The notes beneath the pieces were generated by a model. It did no database searches and had not been told where the DNA came from. It worked only from the letters and a program-made list of their open reading frames with translations. A stretch of DNA of 64,000 nt from contig JACRHT010000012.1 in NCBI GenBank assembly GCA_016217545.1, forward strand, positions 1,163,360 to 1,227,359. Direction: 5' to 3'. Positions within the stretch are counted from its first letter, which is position 1, and every line of letters begins with the position of its first letter. Made by a program: the position numbers and the translations under genes. Shown one piece after another: positions 26,982 to 35,548 of the stretch. Source of the DNA: Opitutia bacterium (GTDB lineage Bacteria > Verrucomicrobiota > Verrucomicrobiia > Opitutales > Opitutaceae).

Positions 26982-29900
26982 ATGGTCACCCGCACTTTAC
27001 GCCTGCTATTCATACTACTCACGGTCTCAGCCGTGTTGGGGGGGCGGGTGTTGGGGCAGGGCGAGCGGTCCAAGGTGGTGTTGCAGCTGCCGTATTCGCA
27101 CCAATTTCAGTTCGCGGGCTATTATGCGGCGCAGGTGAAGGGCTATTTTGCGGAGGAGGGGCTCGACGTGGAGTTGCGGGAAGGCGGCTACAGCCGGCGG
27201 CCCTACACGGAACTGACCGCGGGTCGGGCGGAATACGGCATCGGCTCCGCGACCTATTTGCTGGACCGGCTGAACGGTGCGCCGCTGGTGCTCGTCTCGA
27301 CGGTCTATCAACACTCGCTCCTGGCCCTGATGGTGCGCGCCGAGTCCGACATCCGCGCCCCGGAGGATCTGCGGGGCAAACGGCTGGCGGCTGGCTCGAG
27401 CGGGCGCTATCCGGAACTCGCGGCGATGTTTGCGGCGGAGGGGCTGCCGCCGAACGCTTACGTGCGCGTGGAAGACAAGTGGGACGTCGACGAGATCGTC
27501 ACGGGAGAGGCGGACGCCCAAACGGTTTTCATCACCGATTTGCCGTTCGATTTGCAGAAACGCGGGATCGCGGTGCGGTTGATCCGGCCGGCGGACTACG
27601 GCGTGGATTTTTACGGCGACGCGCTGTTCACGACCGAGACCGAGCTGGCGCGGCACCCGGAGCGTGTCGCGGCGATGCGGCGCGCGGTGCTCCGCGGGTG
27701 GCAATACGCCCTCGATCACGCGGAGGAGATGATCGACTACATCATCGCCACGTATCCGAACCGGCCCGCCAAAGTCACGCGGGAGCGGCTCGAATACGAG
27801 GCCCGCCAGACGGCGCGCCAGATCAACGCGGATTTGTTGGAGCTGGGGCACATCAACCCGGATCGCTGGCGGCGCACGGCGGACACGTTCGTGCAGCTCG
27901 GGATGGCGAAGGACACGAATCGCCTGAAGGGATTCATCGCCCCGATGGCGCTGTCGGAGTCGCCGAAGCTGCCGCGTTGGGTCGTGTGGAGCGGTGTCGC
28001 CGTGCTGGCGCTCGCGTTGCTGGCATTGCTGGCCAACTGGCGCCTGCAACGCCTCGTGGAACGGCGCACGTCGGAGCTGCGCGAGTCGGAGCGGCGGCAG
28101 CACGAGATCTTCGATTTCGCGCCGAACCCCATCGTCGTCGAGGACGTGCGGCCGGTGGCGGAGCGGCTGGAAACGCTGCGGCGGCTCGGCGTGATCGATC
28201 TGCGGGCGCATTTGGCGCGGCATCCGGAGCTCATCGACGAGTTGTTGGACAAGAAGCGGATCGTCACGGCCAACCGCATCGCGTTGCTTGCCGCCGGTTT
28301 TTCGAGCCGGGAGGAGATGGAGCGGCGGTTCCGCGACATCATGACGCCGCAGGCGATGGCCGCGGTGCCGCAGGAGCTGCTCGCGATTTGGGAAAAGCGC
28401 GACGCGCTCACGATGGAGAAGGTCTACCGCTCGCAGGGGCGCGACGTCCACATGCTCGTGAACTGGTCGGTCAACCGCGACGCGACGGGCGAGCCGGACT
28501 ACTCGCGCGTGCGGCTGGTGTTCACCGACATCACGGAGATGAAGCGGGCGCAGCGCGCGCTGCACGAGAGCGAGGAGCGTTACCGCAGCCTGTTCGAGAC
28601 GACGCCGAATCCGATGTATATTTTCGACATCGAGACGCTGCGCATCGTGATGGTGAACGAGGCGGCGGTGGCGCGCTACGGTTACAGCCGCACGGAATTC
28701 GAGGCGATGACGGTGCTCGATTTGCGTCCGTCGGACGAGGCGGCCCGGCTGCGCCGTTCGATGGATCAATTTCGCGACATCAAACCCGCGCCGCCGGCCG
28801 GCGCGCATGCGGCGGGCCTCTGGCGGCACCGTTGCAAGGATGGCACGATCCTGATCGTCGAGGTGTTCACGCACAGCCTCGTCTTCAACGGCCGCGCCTG
28901 CGTGCTGTCGCTGCCCTTCGACATCACCGCGAAACTGGCGACGGAACGCGCGTTGCGGGACAGCGAGGCGCGTTATCGCGAGCTGTTCGAGAACGCCGTC
29001 GGCGGTGTCTACCGCTCGACGCCCGAGGGCCGCTTCATTTCGGTGAACCCGGCGATGGCGCGCCTCTACGGGTTCGAGACGCCGGCGGAGATGCTCGCCT
29101 GGAACGAGCGCGAGCACGCCGGCGTGTCCTACGCCCACCAGGAGGAGCACCGGCGTTTCGTCGAGTTGATCGAGCGCCACGGCAAGGTGGAGAATTTCGA
29201 ATCACGCATCATCGACCGCCACGGCAACACGCTGTGGGTCTCGGAGACCTCGCGCGCGGTGCGCGACACGGATGGGCGCCTGCTTTACTACGAGGGTTTC
29301 GTGACGGACATCACCGCGCGCCGGCGGCTGGAGCACGAGATGATGCGCTCGTCGAAGCTCGAGGCGGTGGGCATCCTCGCCGGCGGCATCGCGCACGATT
29401 TCAACAACATCCTCACCGTGGTGCTCGGCAACGTCACGCTCGCCGAGATGGACACGGCGAGCGACAGCTCCGTGCGCCGCATGCTGCACGATGCGAAACG
29501 CGCCACGCTGCGCGCGCGCGATCTCACGCAGCAGCTGCTGACGTTTGCCAAGGGCGGCGATCCGGTGCGCGCGGCGATCGCGTTGCCGGAACTGTTGCGC
29601 GAGTCCGCGGAGTTCGCGATGCACGGCTCGAAGTCGCGTTGCGAGTTCGACCTCGCCCCGGAGCTTTGGCCGGCCAACGCCGACAAGGGGCAGCTCGGGC
29701 AGGTCGTGCAAAACCTCGTGATCAACGCGGTGCAAGCGATGCCGCAAGGCGGGCTCGTGACGATCCGCGCGGGCAATTGCTCGCTCGCGAGCGGCGCGGT
29801 CGGCGGTCTGCCGGCGGGCGACTACGTGAAACTCTCGGTCAGCGACACGGGCACGGGCATCGCTCCGGAGCATTTGGGGAAGATCTTCGACCCGTATTTC

Positions 29901-30482
29901 ACGACGAAGCAGCAGGGCAGCGGCCTCGGCCTCGCGATGGTCTACTCCATTGCGCGCAAGCACCAGGGACACATCGAGGTCGAGTCGCGGTTGGGGCACG
30001 GGACGACGTTCCATCTCTGGTTGCCGGCTGCGGATCATGCGGAGATCCCGACGGCGCCCGAGTCGGTGCCGAGTGGCGCGGTGAAGGCGCGGGTGCTGTT
30101 CATGGACGACGAGGAGCCGATCCGCGAGATGGCCCAGATGTTCCTCTCACGGCTCGGCAGCGAAGTGGTCGGAACGGCCGATGGCGCCGCGGCAGTGGAA
30201 GCTTATCGGAAGGCGATGGCGAGCGGACGGCCGTTCGACATCGTGATCATGGACCTCACGGTGCCCGGTGGCATGGGTGGACGCGAAGCGATGGAGCAGT
30301 TGCGCAAACTCGATCCCAACGTGTGCGCCATCGTGTCGAGCGGGTATTCGCGCGATCCGGTGCTCGGCAGCTACCGGCAGCATGGATTTTCCGGCATCCT
30401 GCCCAAACCCTACGGTCTCGACCAGTTGCGCAAGGCGGTCGCCGATGTCTTGGGTCGATCCGGGTCCGGGTCGCCGTTTTAG
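26982..30482 (+). CDS. hybrid histidine kinase with NMT1-like periplasmic sensor, three PAS domains and receiver
   Basis: 1166 residues. A signal peptide (about 1-25) leads to an NMT1/THI5/SsuA-like substrate-binding domain (about 31-300: LPYSHQFQFAGYYAAQVKGYFAEEGLDVELREGG). A transmembrane helix follows at about 331-352. The cytoplasmic part has PAS domains at about 373-530, 532-650 and 663-780, a HisKA with phospho-His about H805 (GGIAHDFNNIL), a HATPase with SDTGTGIAPEHLGKIFDPYFTTK, and a receiver with phospho-Asp about D1090 (VIMDLTVPGG). The sensor resembles binding proteins for pyrimidine, sulfonate or nitrate-type ligands; the ligand here is unknown. No separate response regulator adjoins it. 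Confidence 0.9.
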   Translation: MVTRTLRLLFILLTVSAVLGGRVLGQGERSKVVLQLPYSHQFQFAGYYAAQVKGYFAEEGLDVELREGGYSRRPYTELTAGRAEYGIGSATYLLDRLNGAPLVLVSTVYQHSLLALMVRAESDIRAPEDLRGKRLAAGSSGRYPELAAMFAAEGLPPNAYVRVEDKWDVDEIVTGEADAQTVFITDLPFDLQKRGIAVRLIRPADYGVDFYGDALFTTETELARHPERVAAMRRAVLRGWQYALDHAEEMIDYIIATYPNRPAKVTRERLEYEARQTARQINADLLELGHINPDRWRRTADTFVQLGMAKDTNRLKGFIAPMALSESPKLPRWVVWSGVAVLALALLALLANWRLQRLVERRTSELRESERRQHEIFDFAPNPIVVEDVRPVAERLETLRRLGVIDLRAHLARHPELIDELLDKKRIVTANRIALLAAGFSSREEMERRFRDIMTPQAMAAVPQELLAIWEKRDALTMEKVYRSQGRDVHMLVNWSVNRDATGEPDYSRVRLVFTDITEMKRAQRALHESEERYRSLFETTPNPMYIFDIETLRIVMVNEAAVARYGYSRTEFEAMTVLDLRPSDEAARLRRSMDQFRDIKPAPPAGAHAAGLWRHRCKDGTILIVEVFTHSLVFNGRACVLSLPFDITAKLATERALRDSEARYRELFENAVGGVYRSTPEGRFISVNPAMARLYGFETPAEMLAWNEREHAGVSYAHQEEHRRFVELIERHGKVENFESRIIDRHGNTLWVSETSRAVRDTDGRLLYYEGFVTDITARRRLEHEMMRSSKLEAVGILAGGIAHDFNNILTVVLGNVTLAEMDTASDSSVRRMLHDAKRATLRARDLTQQLLTFAKGGDPVRAAIALPELLRESAEFAMHGSKSRCEFDLAPELWPANADKGQLGQVVQNLVINAVQAMPQGGLVTIRAGNCSLASGAVGGLPAGDYVKLSVSDTGTGIAPEHLGKIFDPYFTTKQQGSGLGLAMVYSIARKHQGHIEVESRLGHGTTFHLWLPAADHAEIPTAPESVPSGAVKARVLFMDDEEPIREMAQMFLSRLGSEVVGTADGAAAVEAYRKAMASGRPFDIVIMDLTVPGGMGGREAMEQLRKLDPNVCAIVSSGYSRDPVLGSYRQHGFSGILPKPYGLDQLRKAVADVLGRSGSGSPF

Positions 30483-30530
30483 AAATTTTTGCCGGAGCAA
30501 ACCGGCCGGGCGACTGTCAGCGGTGGGACC

Positions 30531-30956
30531 ATGAAGACCACGATTCAAACCCGTTCCCGTGTGCTGGCTGTTATCCTGAGTGCGCGCTTGCTCCTCGCTG
30601 CGACGCTGCTCGCCACAGTGGCGTTCACTTCGGGTTGCGTGGCGGTCGTCGCCGCGGGCGCGGCAGGCGGCGCGGTGGCGTGGGTGCGCGGCGCGGTGGT
30701 GACGAGCCTCGATGGAGATTTGGACCGCGTCTATCGCGCGTCGCAGCAGGCGGTCGCGGACCTGCAATTTGCCCGGATTTCCGAGCGCAAGAGCGGCGTC
30801 GATGCGGAGATCAAGTCCCGCACCGCGCTCGACAAGAAGGTGCTCATCACGCTCGAGCAGGCCGGCAACACCACGAAGGTCACCATCCGAGTCGACCTGC
30901 TCGGCGACCAGCAGCTGTCGCTGTCGGTGCTGGATCGCATCAAGGCGCACCTCTGA
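30531..30956 (+). CDS. DUF3568-like lipoprotein
   Basis: 141 residues. A signal peptide with lipobox TSGC (about residues 33-36) is followed by VAVVAAGAAGGAVAWVRGAVVTSLDGDLDRVYRASQQAVADL, the pattern of DUF3568 lipoproteins. A domain rich in charged residues follows. The function is unknown. It starts 48 bp after the hybrid kinase and may be cotranscribed with it. Confidence 0.7.
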   Translation: MKTTIQTRSRVLAVILSARLLLAATLLATVAFTSGCVAVVAAGAAGGAVAWVRGAVVTSLDGDLDRVYRASQQAVADLQFARISERKSGVDAEIKSRTALDKKVLITLEQAGNTTKVTIRVDLLGDQQLSLSVLDRIKAHL

Positions 30957-31057
30957 GACGGTCGCCCGGGCCGCGCGGGCGGATCAATCGGACGCGGGTG
31001 GGATTTCTGCGAGGTTGCAATGGCCGGAGATGCCCGCGATAAGCGCGGCTCCGATTC

Positions 31058-32608
31058 ATGCTCCGCAAGCTCATCTCGAAGATCAAAGACACGTTCAAGG
31101 CCGGTGGTAAATCCGCCGAGTCCAAGCCCGCGCACGGCTCCCGTTCGCATCCTGCGAAACCGGCCGCCAAGGGCGGACACCGTCACGAGCGAGCCGAGCG
31201 CGGGTCGCCGGGCGGCCACGGACATGGAGGGCATGGCCACGGCACGCACAGCCACGGCGGCGGCAAGTCGCACGGCCGCGGCCACGATCGGCCGGAGCGC
31301 GCCGGGCGCGCCGAACATGCGGATCGCCGCGCGCCCGCGCCCGCACCGCGGGCCCCGCGGCACGACGAGCCGGCGAAGCCGTTGCCCGAGGTGCCGAAGA
31401 TGGAGAGCGCGTTCTCGGCGCTCGGCTTGAACGATCGCCTCGCCTACGCGGTGCAGCAGATGGGTTACGAGAACCCGACGCCGATCCAGGCGCAGGCCAT
31501 CCCGCAGGTGCTCGCCGGCAAGGATGTCATCGGCTCGGCGCAGACGGGCACGGGCAAGACGGCGGCCTTCGCGTTGCCCATTCTCCACCAGCTCGAGCGC
31601 CGCGGCGCGCTGCGCTGCCTGATCCTCGAACCGACGCGCGAACTCGCGGTGCAGGTCGAGGAAGCCTTCAAGAATTTCTCCAAGTTCACCGACCTCCGCG
31701 TCACCGTCGTCTACGGCGGCGTGGGTTACGGCAAGCAGCGCGAGGATCTCGCGCGCGGCATCGACGTCCTCGCGGCCACGCCCGGCCGCCTGCTCGACTA
31801 CATGGAGCAGGGCGAAATCCGCCTCGATAACGTCGACATCCTCGTGCTCGACGAGGTCGACCGCATGCTCGACATGGGCTTCCTGCCCGACGTGAAGCGC
31901 ATCGTCGCGAAGGTGCCGAAGGATCGCCAGACGCTGTTCTTTACGGCCACGTTGCCGCCCGAGATCGAGCAACTCGCCGCGTGGGCGCTGCGCGATCCGT
32001 TCAAGATTTCCGTCAGCCGCGAGCGCTCGACCGCCGAGACGATCACGCACGCGTTTTACCCCGTGGTGCAGGCGCAAAAGTTCGAGCTGCTCGCGCACCT
32101 GCTGGAGCAGACGCAGTATCACTCGGTGATCATCTTCTCGCGCACGAAGAGCGGCGCGGACTACGTTGCGAACCGCCTCAAGCATGCCGGCCACACGTGC
32201 GCGGTGATGCATGCCGATCGTTCGCAGCAGGAGCGCATGGACGCGTTGAAGGGCTTCAAGTCCGGCAAATACGAGGTGCTCGTCGCGACGGACCTCGTCG
32301 CTCGCGGCCTCGACATCGCGGACGTGTCGCACGTGATCAATTTCGACGTCCCGGAGAATCCCGAGGACTACGTCCACCGCATCGGCCGCACCGGTCGCGC
32401 GCAGAAGACCGGCGACGCGTTCACGCTCGTGACCGAGGAAACCTGGCGCGACGCGCGCAGCATCGAGCGTTTCATCGGCCAGAGCATCGAGTGGAAGAAG
32501 GTCGAGGGCTTCAACTACACCTACTCGGGCATCTTCGACGGCGGCGGCATGCCGCAGGTGGCGCCCGAGAAGCCGAAGAGCCGCCTCACGCGCGGCGGCC
32601 GTCGCTGA
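31058..32608 (+). CDS. DEAD-box RNA helicase with His/Gly-rich N-terminus
   Basis: 516 residues. The core (about 120-460) has the Q motif (GYENPTPIQAQAIPQ), motif I SAQTGTGKT, motif Ia PTRELA, motif II DEVD, motif III SAT-like (TATLP) and motif VI HRIGRTGRA. Motif II reads DEVD rather than DEAD. The first 110 residues are low-complexity and contain GGHGHGGHGHGTHSHGGG, which could bind metal or RNA. RhlE/CsdA-like helicases of this kind act in ribosome assembly and mRNA turnover. Confidence 0.9.
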   Translation: MLRKLISKIKDTFKAGGKSAESKPAHGSRSHPAKPAAKGGHRHERAERGSPGGHGHGGHGHGTHSHGGGKSHGRGHDRPERAGRAEHADRRAPAPAPRAPRHDEPAKPLPEVPKMESAFSALGLNDRLAYAVQQMGYENPTPIQAQAIPQVLAGKDVIGSAQTGTGKTAAFALPILHQLERRGALRCLILEPTRELAVQVEEAFKNFSKFTDLRVTVVYGGVGYGKQREDLARGIDVLAATPGRLLDYMEQGEIRLDNVDILVLDEVDRMLDMGFLPDVKRIVAKVPKDRQTLFFTATLPPEIEQLAAWALRDPFKISVSRERSTAETITHAFYPVVQAQKFELLAHLLEQTQYHSVIIFSRTKSGADYVANRLKHAGHTCAVMHADRSQQERMDALKGFKSGKYEVLVATDLVARGLDIADVSHVINFDVPENPEDYVHRIGRTGRAQKTGDAFTLVTEETWRDARSIERFIGQSIEWKKVEGFNYTYSGIFDGGGMPQVAPEKPKSRLTRGGRR

Positions 32609-32736
32609 GCCGCGACGGCGAAATTTCTCCCGCGCGGCATTAGCGCGTCTGCGCGAGGCGCTAGAGCAATCGCGCGGGCGCGCGACGCAGATTGCCGTTG
32701 CACGCGGCGCGCGGTGCGCTTCGTTCGACCGTTTCC

Positions 32737-33336
32737 ATGAAGCTCGACATTCCGTCCGGCGATTTTGCCGGCTACATCTTCGATTGCGACGGCACGCTCG
32801 TCGACACGATGCCGCTGCACTACCGCGCGTGGAGCGCGGCGATGCAACGCCACGGACTGAAGGGGGAGCTGAGCGAGGATTTGTTCTACTCGCTCGGCGG
32901 CGTGCCGACGCGGCGCGTGGCGGAGCTCATGGGCCAGCACTACGGGCTCAAGCTCGATCCCGACCAGGTGTTCCACGAGAAGGAGGACATCTTCATTTCG
33001 ATGCAGGGTGAGATGAAGGTCATCCAGCCGGTCGTAGATTTCGCGCGCGCGGTGGCGAAGCGAAAGCCCGTGGCGGTCGCCTCGGGCGGGCCGAAACCGA
33101 TCGTGCGGCGCACGCTCGAAGTGACCGGGTTGTCGGAGTTGTTTCCGATTCTGGTGACGCCGGAGGATGTGCTGCACGGCAAGCCCGCGCCGGACATGTT
33201 CCTGCTCGCGGCGGCGAAAATGGGCGTCGCGCCCGAGGCGTGCCTCGTGTTCGAGGACGCCGATCCCGGCTTCCGCGCGGCGGAGGCCGCGGGGATGAAG
33301 TGGGTCGCGGTGCCGAGCCGGCCGGTGAAGCAGTAA
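32737..33336 (+). CDS. HAD-superfamily phosphatase (beta-phosphoglucomutase/fructose-1-P phosphatase-like)
   Basis: 199 residues. Motif I is FDCDGTLVDTMPLHYRAW, with nucleophile and acid/base Asp. Motif II lies in VAVASGGPK, and motifs III and IV are HGKPAPDMFLLAAAKMG and CLVFEDADPGFRAAEAAGM. The alpha-helical cap after DGTLVDT places it in subfamily I with YqaB and beta-phosphoglucomutase. The substrate is probably a sugar phosphate. Its stop abuts the stop of the convergent gene. Confidence 0.85.
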   Translation: MKLDIPSGDFAGYIFDCDGTLVDTMPLHYRAWSAAMQRHGLKGELSEDLFYSLGGVPTRRVAELMGQHYGLKLDPDQVFHEKEDIFISMQGEMKVIQPVVDFARAVAKRKPVAVASGGPKPIVRRTLEVTGLSELFPILVTPEDVLHGKPAPDMFLLAAAKMGVAPEACLVFEDADPGFRAAEAAGMKWVAVPSRPVKQ

Positions 33337-34449
33337 TCAGTCGGCCGCGAGGCGGCGCAACACCACGGTGTCGCCCACGTGCAGGCCGGAGACCGCGGCG
33401 GCGTTGCCGCGATTGATGGCGAGCGTGAACCAGCCGTCGGCTTCGGGGAAAGCGAACCACTCGTCGCGTTTCACGGGCGCGGGCGTCGTGGCGTAGAAGA
33501 CGCGGATGACGCGCGAGCCGACGACGACGGCAAAGCGAGTGCGCGGCTTGATGCCGAGCTGCGCGAGGTCGGCGGGTTGGAAATTGATCACGAGATCGCC
33601 CGAGCCGGGGAGGATCTCGAGAACGCGTCCGGCGGCGGCGCGGTCGGGCGCGAAGGTCACTTGCGACGGGCCGACGTTCGCGGGCTGGGTGGCGTCGAAG
33701 TTGGGCTCGGGGCGGCGGCCTTCCTCGACCCAGCGGACGAGGGCGGAGAGCGCGGCGAGTTTTTCGTTGGAGTTGATGTTGGCGTGGCCGTGGCGCCCGA
33801 CGGTCCAGAGCACGGGAGCGAAGGTGGCTTTCGCGGCGGCGGTGACGTAGCCGCGTGAGCTGGAGAGTTCGGAGTGGTTGGCGAGCAGGATGAGCGGACG
33901 GCGCGGTTGGAGCGAGAGGCCGACGGTGGGCGGCGGCTCCTGGAGTTGGAATTCGGGGCTGACGGCGACGGCGCCGGCGTAGTCGTCGGGCGACGACTCG
34001 GCGATGCGCGTGACGATGGCGCCGCCCATCGCTTCGCCGAGGAGGTAGACGCGTTGCGGCGGGCCGTGCACGGCGGCGACTTGGCGGCGGAGCGAGTCGA
34101 GGTCGTCGATGGCGTCCTTGAGGATGACGCCGTTGCGGCGGAAGCTGGTGGTGGCGACGAGCCAGCCTTGGTCGAGCAGCGCGCGGACGGGCGGGCGCGC
34201 CTCCTGGAGGTTGGCGTGGAGCGGTTGCTCGTCGGTGCGGTAGGCGTGGGCGAGGAGGAGCACGCGGCCGTTCCAGCGCACGGGTTTGGCGACGGTGTAG
34301 AGTGCGCCCGAGGAGAGCGTGCCGGTCTCGAGGACGACGTCCGCCGCGCGCAGGTGGGCGAATACGAGGGAAAGGAAAACTACAAGACGGAGGGCGGACA
34401 CGGGTTTAGGTTTGAAGCGGGCGGCGCGGCGCGGTGGTTTTCCGGGCAT
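33337..34449 (-). CDS. alpha/beta-hydrolase-like protein fused to a SAM-hydroxide adenosyltransferase C-terminal-like domain
   Basis: 370 residues. A signal peptide (hydrophobic core about 19-33) is followed by an alpha/beta-hydrolase-like part whose nucleophile elbow reads LGEAMGG, with Ala where the Ser should be. The last 100 residues (GRVLEILPGSGDLVINF ... FPEADGWFTLAINRGNAAAVSGLHVGDTVVL) match the C-terminal beta-barrel of DUF62/SAM hydrolase proteins. The combination is unusual and the protein is probably not an active serine hydrolase. Its ATG overlaps the divergent hisC ATG; a GTG at 34399-34401 would give a shorter signal peptide. Confidence 0.6.
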   Translation of the reverse strand: MPGKPPRRAARFKPKPVSALRLVVFLSLVFAHLRAADVVLETGTLSSGALYTVAKPVRWNGRVLLLAHAYRTDEQPLHANLQEARPPVRALLDQGWLVATTSFRRNGVILKDAIDDLDSLRRQVAAVHGPPQRVYLLGEAMGGAIVTRIAESSPDDYAGAVAVSPEFQLQEPPPTVGLSLQPRRPLILLANHSELSSSRGYVTAAAKATFAPVLWTVGRHGHANINSNEKLAALSALVRWVEEGRRPEPNFDATQPANVGPSQVTFAPDRAAAGRVLEILPGSGDLVINFQPADLAQLGIKPRTRFAVVVGSRVIRVFYATTPAPVKRDEWFAFPEADGWFTLAINRGNAAAVSGLHVGDTVVLRRLAAD

Positions 34450-35548
34450 GACTTACGCGGACCTGGCGAACAAGGGCATTCTCACGCAGCCGGTGTATGA
34501 GCCGGGCAAGCCGATCGATCAGGTGGCGCGCGAACTCGGGCTCGATCCGGCGACGATCGTGAAGCTGGCGTCGAACGAGAATCCGTTCGGGCCGTCGCCG
34601 AGGGCGGTCGTGGCGGGCGAGAAGGCGTTGCGCGAGGCGCATCTTTATCCGGATGGCGGCTATTACCTGCTGCGCGAGCGGCTGGCGAAGCACTGGGGGT
34701 TCGGGATGGATCAGTTCATCGTCGGCGACGGCTCGAACGAAATCATCGAGCTGCTCGGGCACGCGTTTCTGGCGCCGGGCGTGGAGTGCGTGATGCCGCA
34801 GGCGTCGTTCATCGTCTACAAGCTCGTGACGCTGATGTTCGGCGCGACGCCGGTGGAAGTGCCGCTGGCGGCGGGGCTGCGGCAGGATTTGACGGCGTTG
34901 CGCGCGGCGGTGACGCCGCGGACGCGGTTCGTTTTTCTCGCGAGCCCCGCGAATCCTGTGGGCGCGACGAACACAACGGAGGAGATTTTCGCTCTCGTGC
35001 GGTCGTTGCCGGAGCACGTGATCTTCGTCTTCGACGAGGCGTATGCGGAGTTTTTGGACAACCCGCCGGATCTCCGCGTGCTGATGGCCGAGGGGCGCAA
35101 GGTGATCGGTTTGCGGACGTTTTCGAAGATCTACGGGCTGGCGGCGCTGCGCGTGGGCTACGCGTATGCGGCGAAGGAGCTGATCGCGGTCGTGCAGCGC
35201 GCGCGGCAGCCGTTCAACGTGAACGCGATCGCGTCGGCGATGGCGATCGCGGCGCTCGGTGATGAGGAGTTCGTGGCGATGGTGCGCCGGGAGAATCGCG
35301 CGGGACTCGAGCAGCTCGGCACGGGTTTCACGAGGATCGGGCTCGAGTTCGTGCCTGGGCACGGAAATTTCCTGCTCGTGAAGGTGGGCGACGGCGTGGC
35401 GGTGTTCGATGCGTTGCAGCGGCGCGGACTCATCACGCGGCCGGTGAAAGGCTATGGCTTGCCGGAGTGGCTGCGCATCAGCGTCGGCACGCGCGAGCAA
35501 AACGCGCGGTTGCTCCGCGAATTGGCGAGCGTGCTGGGCCGCGCTTAA
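34448..35548 (+). CDS. hisC: histidinol-phosphate aminotransferase
   Basis: This PLP enzyme converts imidazole-acetol phosphate and glutamate to histidinol phosphate in histidine synthesis. Of the predicted 366 residues, the landmarks are LASNENPFGPSP, ASPANPVGATNT, FDEAYAEF and the PLP Lys in RTFSKIYGLAALRVGY. The ATG at 34448 places the usual N-terminal ANKGILTQPVYEPGKP. No other his gene adjoins it. It converges with the TPR gene with a 4-bp stop overlap. Confidence 0.9.
   Translation: MTYADLANKGILTQPVYEPGKPIDQVARELGLDPATIVKLASNENPFGPSPRAVVAGEKALREAHLYPDGGYYLLRERLAKHWGFGMDQFIVGDGSNEIIELLGHAFLAPGVECVMPQASFIVYKLVTLMFGATPVEVPLAAGLRQDLTALRAAVTPRTRFVFLASPANPVGATNTTEEIFALVRSLPEHVIFVFDEAYAEFLDNPPDLRVLMAEGRKVIGLRTFSKIYGLAALRVGYAYAAKELIAVVQRARQPFNVNAIASAMAIAALGDEEFVAMVRRENRAGLEQLGTGFTRIGLEFVPGHGNFLLVKVGDGVAVFDALQRRGLITRPVKGYGLPEWLRISVGTREQNARLLRELASVLGRA

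Noticed and set aside
25433..31042. Very long open frames antisense or out of phase to the phzF, GNAT and kinase genes (one of about 1870 codons)
   Set aside because: They are rich in Arg, Gly and Ala, lack any family motif, and overlap well-supported genes. High GC removes stop codons by chance.
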